A DNA stretch of 64,000 nt, taken from contig CANNZV010002475.1 of NCBI GenBank assembly GCA_947561585.1, forward strand, positions 1 to 64,000, written 5' to 3'. The notes beneath the pieces are model-generated. The model made no database searches and was not told where the DNA came from. It was given only the letters and a program-made list of their open reading frames with translations. Both the position numbers and the translations under genes were made by a program. Shown in pieces: positions 36,101 to 46,392 of this stretch (position 1 is the stretch's first letter; every line of letters starts with the position of its first letter). The DNA is from Caprella mutica. Its lineage: Eukaryota; Arthropoda; Malacostraca; Amphipoda; Caprellidae.

Positions 36101-39100
36101 TGACCAGGGCTACCCACAGATAGAGAAAGGCAGGTAGGGACCCAAAGGCTTGATTGATGTATGCGTAGTCACCTCCACTTTTGTAGATCATGGTACCTGA
36201 AAAATGTAATAGCTATTATTTGAAAGAAAACGAGATCCAGGAGAAAGAAAACTAGGCCCAGGAGAAAGAAAACTACTCCCAGGTTTAAGAAAACTACTCC
36301 CAGGTTTAAGAAAACTACTCCCAGGTTTAAGAAAACTACTCCCAGGTTTAAGAAAACTACTCCCAGGTTTAAGAAAACTACTCCCAGGTTTAAGAAAACG
36401 AGATCCAGGTTTAAAAAAACGAGATCCAGGTTTAAAAAAACGAGATCCAGGTTTAAAAAAACGAGATCCAGGTTTAAATAAACGAGATCCAGGTTTAAAT
36501 AAACGAGATCCAGGTTTAAATAAACGAGATCCAGGTTTAAGAAAACGAGATCCAGGTTTAAGAAAACGAGATCCAGGTTTAAGAAAACGAGATCCAGGTT
36601 TAAGAAAACGAGATCCAGGTTTAAGAAAACGAGATCCAGGTTTAAGAAAACGAGATCAAGTTTTAAGAAAACGATATCCAGGTTTAAGAAAACGATATCC
36701 AGGTTTAAGAAAACGAGATCAAATTTTAAGAAAACGATATCCAGGTTTAAGAAAACGAGATCCAGGTTCAAGAAAACGAGATCCAGGTTCAAGAAAACGA
36801 GATCCAGGTTCAAGAAAACGAGATCCAGGTTCAAGAAAACGAGATCCAGGTTCAAGAAAACGAGATCCAGGTTCAAGAAAACGAGATCCAGGTTCAAGAA
36901 AACGAGATCCAGGTTTAAAAAAACGAGATCCAGGTTTAAAAAAACGAGATCCAGGTTTAAAAAAACGAGATCCAGGTTTAAATAAACGAGATCCAGGTTT
37001 AAATAAACGAGATCCAGGTTTAAATAAACGAGATCCAGGTTTAAGAAAACGAGATCCAGGTTTAAGAAAACGAGATCCAGGTTTAAGAAAACGAGATCCA
37101 GGTTTAAGAAAACGAGATCCAGGTTTAAGAAAACGAGATCCAGGTTTAAGAAAACGAGATCAAGTTTTAAGAAAACGATATCCAGGTTTAAGAAAACGAT
37201 ATCCAGGTTTAAGAAAACGAGATCAAGTTTTAAGAAAACGATATCCAGGTTTAAGAAAACGAGATCCAGGTTCAAGAAAACGAGATCCAGGTTCAAGAAA
37301 ACGAGATCCAGGTTCAAGAAAACGAGATCCAGGTTCAAGAAAACGAGATCCAGGTTTAAGAAAACGAGATCAAGGTTCAAGAAAACGAGATCAAGGTTTA
37401 AGAAAACGAGATCCAGGTTTAAGAAAACGAGATCCAGGTTTAAGAAAACGAGATCCAGGTTTAAGAAAACGAGATCCAGGTTTAAGAAAACGAGATCCAG
37501 GTTTAAGAAAACGAGATCCAGGTTTAAGAAAACGAGATCCAGGTTTAAGAAAACGAGATCCAGTTTTAAGAAAACGAGATCCAGGTTTAAGAAAACGAGA
37601 TCCAGGTTTAAGAAAACGAGATCAAGGTTTAAGAAAACAAGATCCAGGTTAAAGAAAACGAGATCAAGTTGCAAAAAAAAAATAAAACCAAGTTTCTGTC
37701 CAATAAATAAATATCTAGATTCTTTCATTCTAGATTGATTCATGGTCAAAAAGGATTGATCTGTCAACCACTTAATTATCGAACAGAAAAATGAGATAAT
37801 TGATGATGTATTTTGGACTCTTATTTATCTTGAGGTGAATAAGATCAATGTAATAGATATAAGATACGTCATCAAGTGATACATCAGAAACCTAAGAAGT
37901 TAATAGATATCTATATAATAATGCAGCGAACATGTCTCATTTGCATGAGCTACTACGTCATAAACATAAAAAATGTATTTTAGAGTTATCCACATTGACA
38001 GAAATCTTAAAATACTGATTACATGGTAAAAGTTTCATAATTGTAGCTCAAAAATGTACCGCTAGAGAGGCTGAATGTTTTAACAATGTCAATATACCAT
38101 TTAATGTACGTACATGTACTAAAATGCCTCTCCTGAAAAATAGCTTTTTTTAGAGTTATGACAGTGTTCTTGCCAATGAGCGATATAGTATTGATATTCA
38201 GATATCACACTAATTACTACGCTACCTAGATAAAGACAAGATTGAAGATCTCCTATTCAGCGAAACAATAGTCCCTTTGATGATGTGAATTGACAGATAT
38301 AATGTAGGGCACACTGTGTTTACCTTCACGCTATTAAATAATGCAAGGATTTAACTACTGTTAAATAGTCACTTATCGATTCAGGTTAAGACCTTTATCA
38401 GATAATGACCGTGGTTGATTAATGATGAATTTAGAAAGTAACTATGTAGCTACAGTAGAAATCGTCTATAGTGAATGTAGAGTCCCGAGTAAGAGAACTA
38501 TCCTGTATAGTGAAATTAGAGTTTCCAAATAATACAGTCAGAAAGAACATTACTTAACATCTTCTACGCCTCAATTTGACATGTGCATAACCGTACAGTA
38601 ACATGTAGCTACCTACCTAGTCATGACAAGCTGAAACATAATCACATGATGCTGTACGAGGATAACCAACATCCTCATTAGTTGACAGACCTATAGGGAA
38701 TGTGTAGAAATGGTGTGTAGTGTGTAGAAATGGTGTGTAGGGGTGGTGTAGCGTGCAGAAATGTGTTTACGAGTTATGTGTCCGTAACATGCATTTGAAT
38801 TAAGAATTTGAAACTTATTTAATAATAGGTTACTCTTGCAATGATTCTAATCACTCCGCATGGTTACTAAACAATAATAATAAGTAGTTTATATACGTGC
38901 ATTAGAGGTTATTCAATGGATTAGACTATTTCATCAGAGGGACTTGGAGAAAAAGTTCCGGATTTTATTACGACATTCTTATTTCAACACAACTAGTGAT
39001 AGCTATCATGAACTCTGATTTACGAGTAACTTGTGCCATATCGAACAAGAGTTCCGGATAATTGGGCCCCAAGACAATTGTGCCCCAAGACAATTGTGCC

Positions 39101-41098
39101 CCAAGACAATTGTGCCCCAAGACAATTGTGTCCCAAGACAATTGTGTCCCAAGACAATTGTGTCCCAAGACAATTGTGCCCCAAGACAATTGTGCCCCAA
39201 GACAATTGCACCCCCAAGACAATTGTGCCCCAAGACTAGTGATTTTGCGAGCAATAATTGTTTTTTGTTCCTCTAACAACAAACTCAGTCAAAATAACTG
39301 CATCTCAAGAGACCGTTTTAATATTCTAAACCTTCATCTTGAACTTTCTTAAATAGCTATTTAATAAATAAACACTTTGATCCCACTCACCCAATTCGGC
39401 GTAGCAGAGTGCCCCGACCATCGAAAGAAGTCCCGAAACACCCCAAACAATTAGCGACATCGCCACACTTCCGGAATATCGCAGAACTCCTGTCGGCGAC
39501 ACGAAAATCCCGGAACCTAAGAAAAATATTTGATATTAGCAATGTGAAATATTTAAGAGAAGCAATTTTAATTCGGCTACAAAATAGTGTAAAATAATGT
39601 TCAATCTAAATCATCTTCATCTATAGGTAGTTTGTAAATAATATCAATAATATCATTGAGAAATTCAAGTTCCTTATGATTGTTAAGATCATTTCAGAAA
39701 TGTTGCTACCGAATAAAGTACGAAAAAATGCCATCTATCATTTCATCAAAGTCTACTAACAAAATAAATCTGATAAGCTGCTGCCAAAGTTCACCAATGT
39801 ATATAATTATGTGTAGCTACTATATTAAGAGTACATGTTCCGCACCATTCGCCAATTTGCACAATCTTGAAAAGGCGGAGCTCGTTTTTAAACCCTTAAT
39901 TCCGAACGTACGTTAATACCTTATTCAATTTATTATGAAATCTAACACTAATATACGTGTATTGGGGGCGTGTTGACCCCCGAACCCCCCTGTCAGGTCA
40001 TCAAACATCAGGAAGTGTGCAGTACAACAATCAAGCGGATACAACAAACTTCATAACGGTCATTTATGCTGGACCTTTCAAAGAAACAGTCATTAAAAAA
40101 AAAAAAAAAAATTCTTACACACGTATTAGCATTTTATTTCATAATAAATAAACTGAAGGCATTAACGAACGCGAAGCATTAGGGGTTAAAGGGGCTTAAA
40201 AATGCGCAGCGCACTCTTAACAGTGTACATCTCTGAGAATTGCGAGGAACATATACTATTCATACTCTTATTTTAATGCCATATTTCAAAACCAGATGCA
40301 GTGGCATAAAAGTCAAGTCGTAATAAAACGATAGCAAGCATAGCAAAATGTGAACCGAGTAGAGCAAATCGATTTCTATGATCATTCGGCCATCGCGTGG
40401 GTTGTTCAAGATGGTTAAACAGCACAATAATTGTTTTGTTGTCAATTTGTAGTTTTGGCGATGGGAATATTTGCGACTAACACCAATTGCGTAAAGTTGG
40501 CTCAGCTTTCTTTAGATACCTACTTTTGATATATACTGTATGAACTAATTTGTATTGTTAAATAAATTTAATCAGATATAAAAAGAAAGAGAAAGGGTCA
40601 TGCGGTAGTTCACGTGATTGAAGCGTGAACCTAAATTTTTCAATTTAAAAAATCAAAATTATTATGATTTGATGAATTAGGTAGTGCATTGTAGCTACAC
40701 ATAATGATATGTGCTAAATGTGCTAATTTGTCATTTCTTTAATATACATTTAATTCATTTATATATTTAACAGCTACCTACAACCAAAAATCCTAACAAG
40801 TTTAACTATTTCACACCATTCACACAAATAACTTACCTATAATAATACCAACTATAATACCAACTCCATTGAATAGAGAAAGTGTCTGTTTCATATGAAT
40901 TTGGTCATCTTTTTCACCCACAATCATGGGTGAAAGTTCACAATCTTCTTTAGCCTTGCCATCAGGCGAATTGCTGAAATCGGAGTTGTAGGTTTTTGAA
41001 GAGGCTAAAACTGCCGAGTTGTCAGAAATAGACGAAGAGGTGGTGAGCATGTCGCTCGTTGTATCAGGGGATGAGGTATTCGATTCTCGTGAAGCCAT
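30113..41098 (-). CDS. SLC7 light-chain amino acid exchanger (LAT/y+LAT type), 8 exons
   Basis: Exons in transcript order: 41098-40837, 39516-39391, 36196-36086, 33166-33059, 32606-32212, 32053-31853, 30881-30732, 30322-30113. All are GT-AG and in phase, giving 520 codons plus TAA. The ATG has A at -3 and G at +4, with an in-frame TAA just upstream. The N-terminus is Ser/Thr-rich and cytosolic. Then come twelve expected membrane spans, the substrate-site motif [20 protein letters not shown] (about 78-97), [26 protein letters not shown], and Cys187 in [10 protein letters not shown], which fits the cysteine that bonds the SLC3A2 (4F2hc) heavy chain. Further on are [39 protein letters not shown] and TGVPVYF. 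The family exchanges large neutral and/or cationic amino acids at the plasma membrane; which subtype is unclear. The last codons and stop come from a MITE. Introns are full of minisatellites and MITEs. Confidence 0.93.
30490..30660. repeat. Dispersed repeat R (gtttaacgtctg family), partial
   Basis: Matches other copies in caagggactggaagaaacag, gtggctccatga, and aaagctactccatgaatgca then gtcaactaccaagg. Lies in the SLC7 intron before the last exon. Family type is unknown; it may be SINE-like. Confidence 0.65.
31236..31625. mobile_element. Fold-back element with gacaattg/gggcccc-type end, SLC7 intron
   Basis: Left arm: acagtagcaatggtcttcaa, then ttagg. The right arm inverted reads acagtagcaatggtcttcaa, then ttaagg. 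The outer right end, inverted, has gacaattgaccccgccgaca then attgagccccaaaacaattg, the motif of the elements at 12688 and 39060. The left outer end (ccgcggaccgctaattggac) is more decayed. Confidence 0.65.
31634..31768. mobile_element. Small palindromic MITE (tatattctaccccagataaa)
   Basis: Left agtatattctaccccagata, then aata. The right end inverted reads aggtatattccaccccagat, then aaatt. It is about 135 bp and abuts the previous element. Confidence 0.65.
32907..33000. other. Strong inverted repeat in SLC7 intron 4
   Basis: ttcaagcttgtcgcccatct pairs with ggtgggcgacaagctttaag (at least 16 bp) around a GC-rich loop with cggaac and cgttccg-like words. It is probably a tiny GC-rich MITE; a hairpin RNA is an alternative. 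Confidence 0.55.
33250..33600. repeat. Dispersed repeat R, long copy in an SLC7 intron
   Basis: gagtttaacgtctgtttcaa, tatcgctgatgtcaaaagga, caaggaactggaagaaataa, gggacacaagcaccggtggc, tgcactcacggatggaagag, gagtctacctaacacaaaat, accctagcgctatcctctga. The same order recurs at 53290 and 56690. Confidence 0.75.
33941..34141. mobile_element. Palindromic MITE with GC-rich arms, SLC7 intron
   Basis: Left: ttctatacaagcagttaaaa, cgccgcgttttcaccgccca. The right arm inverted gives ttctatactagcggttaaaa, cgccgcgttttaaccgccca. The arms are about 65 bp. Confidence 0.75.
35283..35432. mobile_element. MITE family 3, nearly complete copy, SLC7 intron
   Basis: The inverse of the right end reads cagtagtactcctctatagt, gaatgctgagtcatgagtaa. 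Long arms gagaactaccccgtatagtg and its inverse face each other. Confidence 0.75.
35690..36078. repeat. 42-bp minisatellite starting beside the SLC7 exon 3 donor
   Basis: About nine units of gattttcgttctggtcacct, gaccacctactctgaaccac, ta, with a ttttagat variant at the far end. In gene direction the array starts about 8-15 bases after the donor at 36085. The donor-proximal sequence ctgctcacctgtc resembles the unit's ctggtcacctgac, so the array may have grown from the junction (inference). Confidence 0.93.
36222..37672. repeat. 21-bp minisatellite, about 69 copies, upstream of SLC7 exon 3
   Basis: Unit aggtttaagaaaacgagatc plus c. It begins about 25 bases upstream of the exon 3 acceptor (36197). 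Because 21 is a multiple of 3, the minus strand is open for 532 codons of LDLVFLN heptads; this is intronic. Variant units (aaataaacgag, gatcaagttttaag, aaacgatatcc) recur in the same order about 504 bp apart, so a block of 24 units was itself duplicated. Confidence 0.96.
38452..38525. mobile_element. MITE family 3, half copy
   Basis: acagtagaaatcgtctatag, tgaatgtagagtcccgagta, agagaactatcctgtatagt match one arm of the 35283-35432 element. Confidence 0.6.
39060..39236. repeat. 16-bp minisatellite gacaattgtgccccaa, about 11 copies
   Basis: Exact 16-bp period starting with an attgggccccaag unit; some units have tgtccc instead of tgcccc. It lies in the SLC7 intron, about 150 bases after exon 2's donor. 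The unit matches the termini of the elements at 12688 and 31625. It is open in several frames only because it is repetitive. Confidence 0.95.
39955..40080. repeat. Dispersed repeat S, first copy
   Basis: gggggcgtgttgacccccga, acccccctgtcaggtcatca, gtgtgcagtacaacaatcaa, gcggatacaacaaact. A second copy at 46096-46200 keeps the same blocks. Unknown family. Confidence 0.65.
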
Positions 41099-41877
41099 AC
41101 TTTATTATTGATCACCAAGATCACACGACTAGCTTCAAAAAGATGATATATGAAGAATCGCACAAGCTAATCAGACTATGAAGCACGTCTGTCAAGTTCT
41201 GTCTTCGGTGATCAGAATTTTAGGTAGTAGCATTTTCTTTATCACTTTATAATCTAATATAAAATCACTACAATTATTTATCTCAAGTACGATTAAAACA
41301 GATGAATTAAGAGATTATCTTTATCAAGGTTAGAATCTGGAAGAAACTTAATATTAAGCTATAATTAAAACAAAAGGAAACTAAAACCCAGTGACACGAT
41401 TTCTGCATACGATCTATATAAACTACAAAGATTAATAATCATTAATTAAAACTATAGCTTCATAATTGTTTTAAAAGATCATATTTATAAACATTCTATC
41501 AATTTAAATTTAATATTGAAAAATCTACAGAAATCGAAATGTTTGCAAAAATGAAAAAATGAAAGTTGATTACATAAAATGTAGAAATCTAACTAAGGTT
41601 GGTCAATGGTACGCATAATAACTTATTCAATATAACTTGATGTAGGAAAAAACAACGACAGAAGATTTAAATTCCTATCCTGAAATCCCCTTTGAATTTT
41701 ATGTTATTACAAAATTTACATCGGTACCTAATCAATAGTTTCATACTGAATTTAACTAAAATGTTTGAAACACACAGCTAGTTATTGATTTAATTTCATT
41801 AACAAATAATGTTAAAATGAATTATACTTCTCCTCAATCGGTTTACTATGTATGAAAGAATCCAAAAAAACATGATA
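41099..41877. other. Upstream region of the SLC7 gene
   Basis: 5' UTR and promoter would lie here. I see no clear TATA box, CpG island or upstream exon signature, and no other gene. Confidence 0.4.
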
Positions 41878-42134
41878 CAGTGAAATTCCTGAGTTATGAA
41901 GTATTGGTTCCTTCATAACTCAAGTCATTTCATATCTCAGGTGCACTAGATAGTTTTCTAAGATTAAAATCATGGAATACTTTGATCATTGAAGTTTATG
42001 ATGCAATTCTTGACGTATACCCTTTTCTATAATTCAAACATAGAAAATACTTCATAACTCAGGTGCTTTTCATAATTCAGGTCCTTCCTTACTCGAGTAC
42101 TTCATAACTTCATAATTCAGGAGGTTTACTGTAA
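41878..42134. mobile_element. MITE family 2, complete copy
   Basis: ta|cagtgaaattcctgagttat, gaag on the left; the right end inverted reads cagtaaacctcctgaattat, gaag, then TA. Inside are aactcaagtcatttcatatc, tcaggtgcactagatagttt. CAGT ends and TA flanks fit pogo-like MITEs. Confidence 0.85.
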
Positions 42135-42387
42135 AATAGATCCTCTTAAATAGCTACAATAATAAGATATTCTCTTATAGAATTGGCTGCATATATCTTG
42201 TTCCTGTGCTCGGAAATACAAACAAAGTTGAGGTTAGTTCTATAGCGACACAGATTAGAGGCACTCTAGCACTTGTTTGGTCGTTATAGGTACTTGACGG
42301 GTAGAAATCCTGTGTCAGACCTAACTAGAGGTCAGATACAGTCAAAACAGAAGAGTTATGCAATTTAGCTAATTTATTAGGAAGGTT

Positions 42388-42970
42388 AACGGTTGTTTCG
42401 GAACCAAAAGTCATACTACTGAAATAAAAAAATACAATGTACTAAGAGAAGCAGTCAGATACGAGAGAGGCCTCGATAATAATTAATGCTAATAGATCAA
42501 GAACAATATCTTATCAATGAATGTGACGCTAAACTTCGCTGACACGAGGCTAGTCTATTGGCTGCTAGCTGACGAGTAGTAGTATGCAGGCTGGCGAGTA
42601 AACGAGTGAGAAAGTGATGATGCACTTATTCGACCTGAAGCCAACTACTTCCAACGACATTTTGAACACATACTAAGAAAAAGTAACTAGTTGCTAGCTT
42701 ACTAGCAGCTATGATGACCCTGGGCAAGTTTACAAGCTAACAAGCCAACTCGCTAGCTAGTAGCGAAAAAACTAGCCTCATATGTCATCGAGGTTTATGA
42801 GGCACAAGCATCGGTGGCTGCACTCACGGATCGAAGAGGAAAAAGAAGAGGTGATAGTAAATGAAACCTACGAGTCTACCTAACACAAAAATCCAAGACC
42901 TCGTAGTTGAAGAGCATAACCCTAGCGCTATTCTCTAAAACTTCAAATAGCGTTAAAGCAAAGATAATCC
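42388..42970. repeat. Dispersed repeat R, interrupted by a fold-back element
   Basis: Left part 42388-42478 (aacggttgtttcggaaccaa, agaagcagtcagatacgaga). The right part is 42790-42970 (ggcacaagcatcggtggctg, cactcacggatcgaagagga). The missing middle is replaced by the element at 42530-42790. Confidence 0.65.
42530..42790. mobile_element. Fold-back MITE nested in repeat R
   Basis: Left gacacgaggctagtctattg, gctgctagc; the right end inverted reads gacatatgaggctagttttt, tcgctactagc. The interior is full of ctagc/gctag words. Confidence 0.55.
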
Positions 42971-42977
42971 AAGCCTT

Positions 42978-43170
42978 AAGGTAAGTTTTGCATGCAGTGA
43001 TTGTTGCGATCATCGCTTAGTGATGATCACCCAGCAATAGAAAAATATTCAACTGTTGCTCACGATTATCGCTCGATGCAAAATAACCCCATAGGAATAA
43101 CATTGAACTAGTGCTCGGCAATTATCGCTGAGCGATGATCGCAATAACCGCTGCATGCAAAACGTACCTT
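42978..43170. mobile_element. Palindromic MITE (aaggtaagttttgcatgcag)
   Basis: Left aaggtaagttttgcatgcag, tgattgttgcgatcatcgct; the right end inverted reads aaggtacgttttgcatgcag, cggttattgcgatcatcgct. Arms of about 40 bp are followed by inner pairs. Confidence 0.8.
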
Positions 43171-43448
43171 CATCAACAGTTCAGGGCTAAAAGACGCCAC
43201 CCCATTCGTTTTGTCCACAAACATCTTTTGGTTAGAACCATTAGATGATCATACTATTTTTTATTCCCAAATATTCAAACATATATAATTTATAACTATA
43301 ACTTAGTTGTAGTTAATCGATGCTGCATGAGACTTCCATCTTTTATTAGTAAACCCTGAATAATATTGGATTTGAAAACTTTAATTGAAAATCTGATTAG
43401 ATTTTGAAAAACTAAACCTTCATATTATTAACGAGATATTATACTACA

Positions 43449-43786
43449 GTAAGATACACCACTCTCAGAAATTTCTGTTTTAAAAGTGCGTTGTGGCGCC
43501 ATCTTGATTTGAAAGCGAGAACTAGAGAAACAGCAACATTTAGTGTTGATATAAACATTGAAAGTTTCAGTGTTCAACTAAACCTATCTTTAAATTTAAA
43601 AAAAATGAGTAGATTTCAGAATACCTTTTTTGTTGATCCAAAATAACCTTATAACTTCTACCTGAAAACTGTAACTTTCAACGTTTTGATCAAATGTTGT
43701 TGTTGCTGCTATAGTTCCCGCTTTCAAATCCAGATGGCGCTTTTTAAAACAGAAATTTCTGAGAGTTGTGTATCTTGCTGTGGTGC
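43449..43786. mobile_element. Palindromic MITE (cagtaagatacaccactctc)
   Basis: Left cagtaagatacaccactctc, agaaatttctgttttaaaag; the right end inverted reads cagcaagatacacaactctc, agaaatttctgttttaaaaa. Left side preceded by TA. Arms extend over 70 bp (gcgccatctt-gatttgaaagcg). Confidence 0.82.
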
Positions 43787-44276
43787 AATATCTTTTCTAT
43801 TAGCTTTTGAAACCCTGAACCTCAATATTATTAGCTTTTGAAATCTTTAATTGAACATCATTACATTACCGCCATTACAAAAGAACCCCTAAAGGTGTTC
43901 CCAAGTGAAATTTCATAGTTAGACGCGTTTCATCAATTGCCAGAGGAAGATTATTTACAACATTCTGTTATATTGTCATCTAAGCCAATTGGTGAACAAC
44001 TTAGGAGTCTTTTATTCATCACTTGTGTCGTTTGTACCCTAGTTTCAGGTGTAAAATAACACTGCGTTAGCACCAATCAACAATTTAAAAAACGTCAATT
44101 TAAGAAATACAGAAATGCCATTATAAAATAGGTTTCTTCGAATAAATTTCTCTTCTACATAAAAACTATACTTTTTCTCATAAATTAGATATGTTACTTT
44201 TAACTAAAACTCAATTTAGAAATATGAACTAATTTCAATTAGCTAACAGCAATACGTTGAGTCACAACATTTTCCT
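43787..44276. other. AT-rich spacer, nothing recognised
   Basis: No gene or repeat was recognised. Confidence 0.4.
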
Positions 44277-44555
44277 TTGGGTTTTGCCGCCAAGCGGGGG
44301 ATTGCGTGGGGAAGGGGTTACGGGGGGTTGATGGAGGGGGGGAAGTGTGCTGTAAGTAGCGAGATATTGATCCGACACACCACACGTGGTACCACCATCC
44401 TATTACCTAACCATCGGATAACAGAGTCAGATGACGCAATAGTAGCACGCTATGAGCAGCACTTTATCTTCTTTGAACGCTTCCGTCGTAAGTGTGATAG
44501 TAACGATCGTAAAATGACGATTATGACGTACAGTGAATGGCTCTATTTACAGTGA
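44277..44555 (+). other. GC-rich patch with an unrecognised 92-codon ORF
   Basis: A G-rich start (ggggttacggggggttgatg) is followed by more balanced sequence. It is open for 92 codons (ending MTYSEWLYLQ), with an ATC/TTG-type rather than ATG start. I recognise no domain. It may be a fragment of a retroposed gene or an island of a decayed element. Low support as a gene. Confidence 0.2.
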
Positions 44556-45428
44556 AGTAGGAATTGAATCAATAATATGCTTATTTGAGATGCTAATTTC
44601 TCAAATCACAGTTTTCTAATTTTCTATTATTTTCAAATTTTAGAAGTTTGTTATCGTGTACCCTGACCAATTTTGAAATATCTACAAACATTGCGAATTG
44701 AAATTAGTAAAGTGTCAAAAAATAATAACCGATACTTTTTTCTTTGACTGTACTCTAATAATATATGTGTACGTTACACTATTTAATTGCAGTATAAATC
44801 TGAATTAAGAAACGGCTATTATGTAAATTTTATACCTAAGCACTTATAATGTTATTTAAAATAATTAATAACACCTATAAAGGTGAAAAATAAACTCAGT
44901 CTTGAAAAGTAATTTAAAAATACTGTAAAATAGACCAAGATTAATAATAATAATAATATAAATTGAAATCTTAACTTTTTTAAAGTTTTGTAAGAAGGAG
45001 GATACCTACTAACTTTAATACTAATATAATTATTTAAAATTTAAAATAATCCAATAGTAGCAAAATAAAAATCAAAAAACCCAAGATCTGCTTCTAAATT
45101 ATCGCTGACGTCCCAGGGACAATGATAAGGGACTTGGGAAAAGAAGACACACAGGAAATTAGCTTCATGAACAGATAAAGAGTGGAAATTAACATTAAGA
45201 GTTTTCCCATCAGTTATTCTGATGGAGAGAATAAGCATTAACGAAAAATTATTAAAATGACATTATTAGCAATCCACAATTTAAATTAATACATCTACCA
45301 TACCAAACTAAAGACAGTTTGACATTATTTCAAGTAGCTACCTACCTACCTACTACCGATTGTCACCTGCCAACTAACCCCAAGCAAAATAAGCACTTTA
45401 AATTTTAGGTATGCTTTAAGGTTACTAT
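44556..45428. other. AT-rich spacer, nothing recognised
   Basis: Contains a short acctacctaccta microsatellite near 45340. Nothing else was recognised. Confidence 0.4.
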
Positions 45429-45429
45429 T

Positions 45430-46018
45430 CAGTAGTCAGGCGCCCCACTAGTCCGACGCCCCACTACACTAGTCCGACGCCCCACTACACTAGTCCGACG
45501 CCCCACTACACTAGTCCGACGCCCCACTACACTAGTCCGACGCCCCACTACACTAGTCCGACGCCCCACTACACTAGTCCGACGCCCCACTACACTAGTC
45601 CGACGCCCCACTACACTAGTCCGACGCCCCACTACACTAGTCCGACGCCCCACTACACTAGTCCGACGCCCCACTACACTAGTCCGACGACCCACTACAC
45701 TAGTCCGACGCCCCACTACACTAGTCCGACGCCCCACTACACTAGTCCGACGCCCCACTACACTAGTCCGACGCCCCACTACACTAGTCCGACGCCCCAC
45801 TACACTAGTCCGACGCCCCACTACACTAGTCCGACGCTCCACTACACTAGTCCGACGCTCCACTACACTAGTCCGACGCTCCACTACACTAGTCTGACGC
45901 TCCACTACACTAGTCCGACGCTCCACTACACTAGTCCGACGCTCCACTACACTAGTCCGACGCTCCACTACACTAGTCTGACGCTCCACTACACTAGTCC
46001 GACGCCCCACTAGCCAGA
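45430..46018. repeat. 21-bp minisatellite cgccccactacactagtccga, about 27 copies
   Basis: The period is 21 and the units are very uniform; a distal third has ctcc instead of cccc. Its complement tcggacta-gtgtag-tggggcg is the 16-bp unit of the next array (tcggacta-a-tggggcg) with a 5-bp longer spacer. The long minus-strand frame (VVGRRTS repeats) is not a gene. Confidence 0.95.
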
Positions 46019-46095
46019 CACTTTTGTAGATTATTATTGATTTAACATAATATATATATATATATATAATATATATGTATATAATATATATGTAT

Positions 46096-46200
46096 ATCGG
46101 AAGGCGTGCCGCCCCCCGAACCCCCCTGCCAGGTCATTAAAAAATCATGAACTGCGCAGTACAACAAACTAGCGGATACAACAAACTGCATTAAGTGATG
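46096..46200. repeat. Dispersed repeat S, second copy
   Basis: ggaaggcgtgccgccccccg, aacccccctgccaggtcatt, gcgcagtacaacaaactagc, ggatacaacaaact. Lies between the two mirrored minisatellites. Confidence 0.65.
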
Positions 46201-46392
46201 AAAACACGTGAGGAATTGCATCATAAATTAATATTAGAAATAAAGTAAAATAAAAAGAGTAATATAAAATTTTAAAAATGAAAGAAATGAAAAATTATTT
46301 TATTATTTAGATTAGTTATTAATTGAGTATACCTATTTAGTCATATTTTTTATTTTAATCAAAAAATAAAACGAAAAATAACACAGAAAGAT

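Noticed and set aside
36169..37767. 532-codon ORF of LDLVFLN heptads on the minus strand
   Set aside because: It is the 21-bp intronic array read in frame. A period divisible by 3 with no stop in the unit gives a long frame for free, and it lies in an SLC7 intron.
45429..46010. 193-codon ORF of VVGRRTS repeats
   Set aside because: Artefact of the 21-bp minisatellite. The first unit has no gene context.
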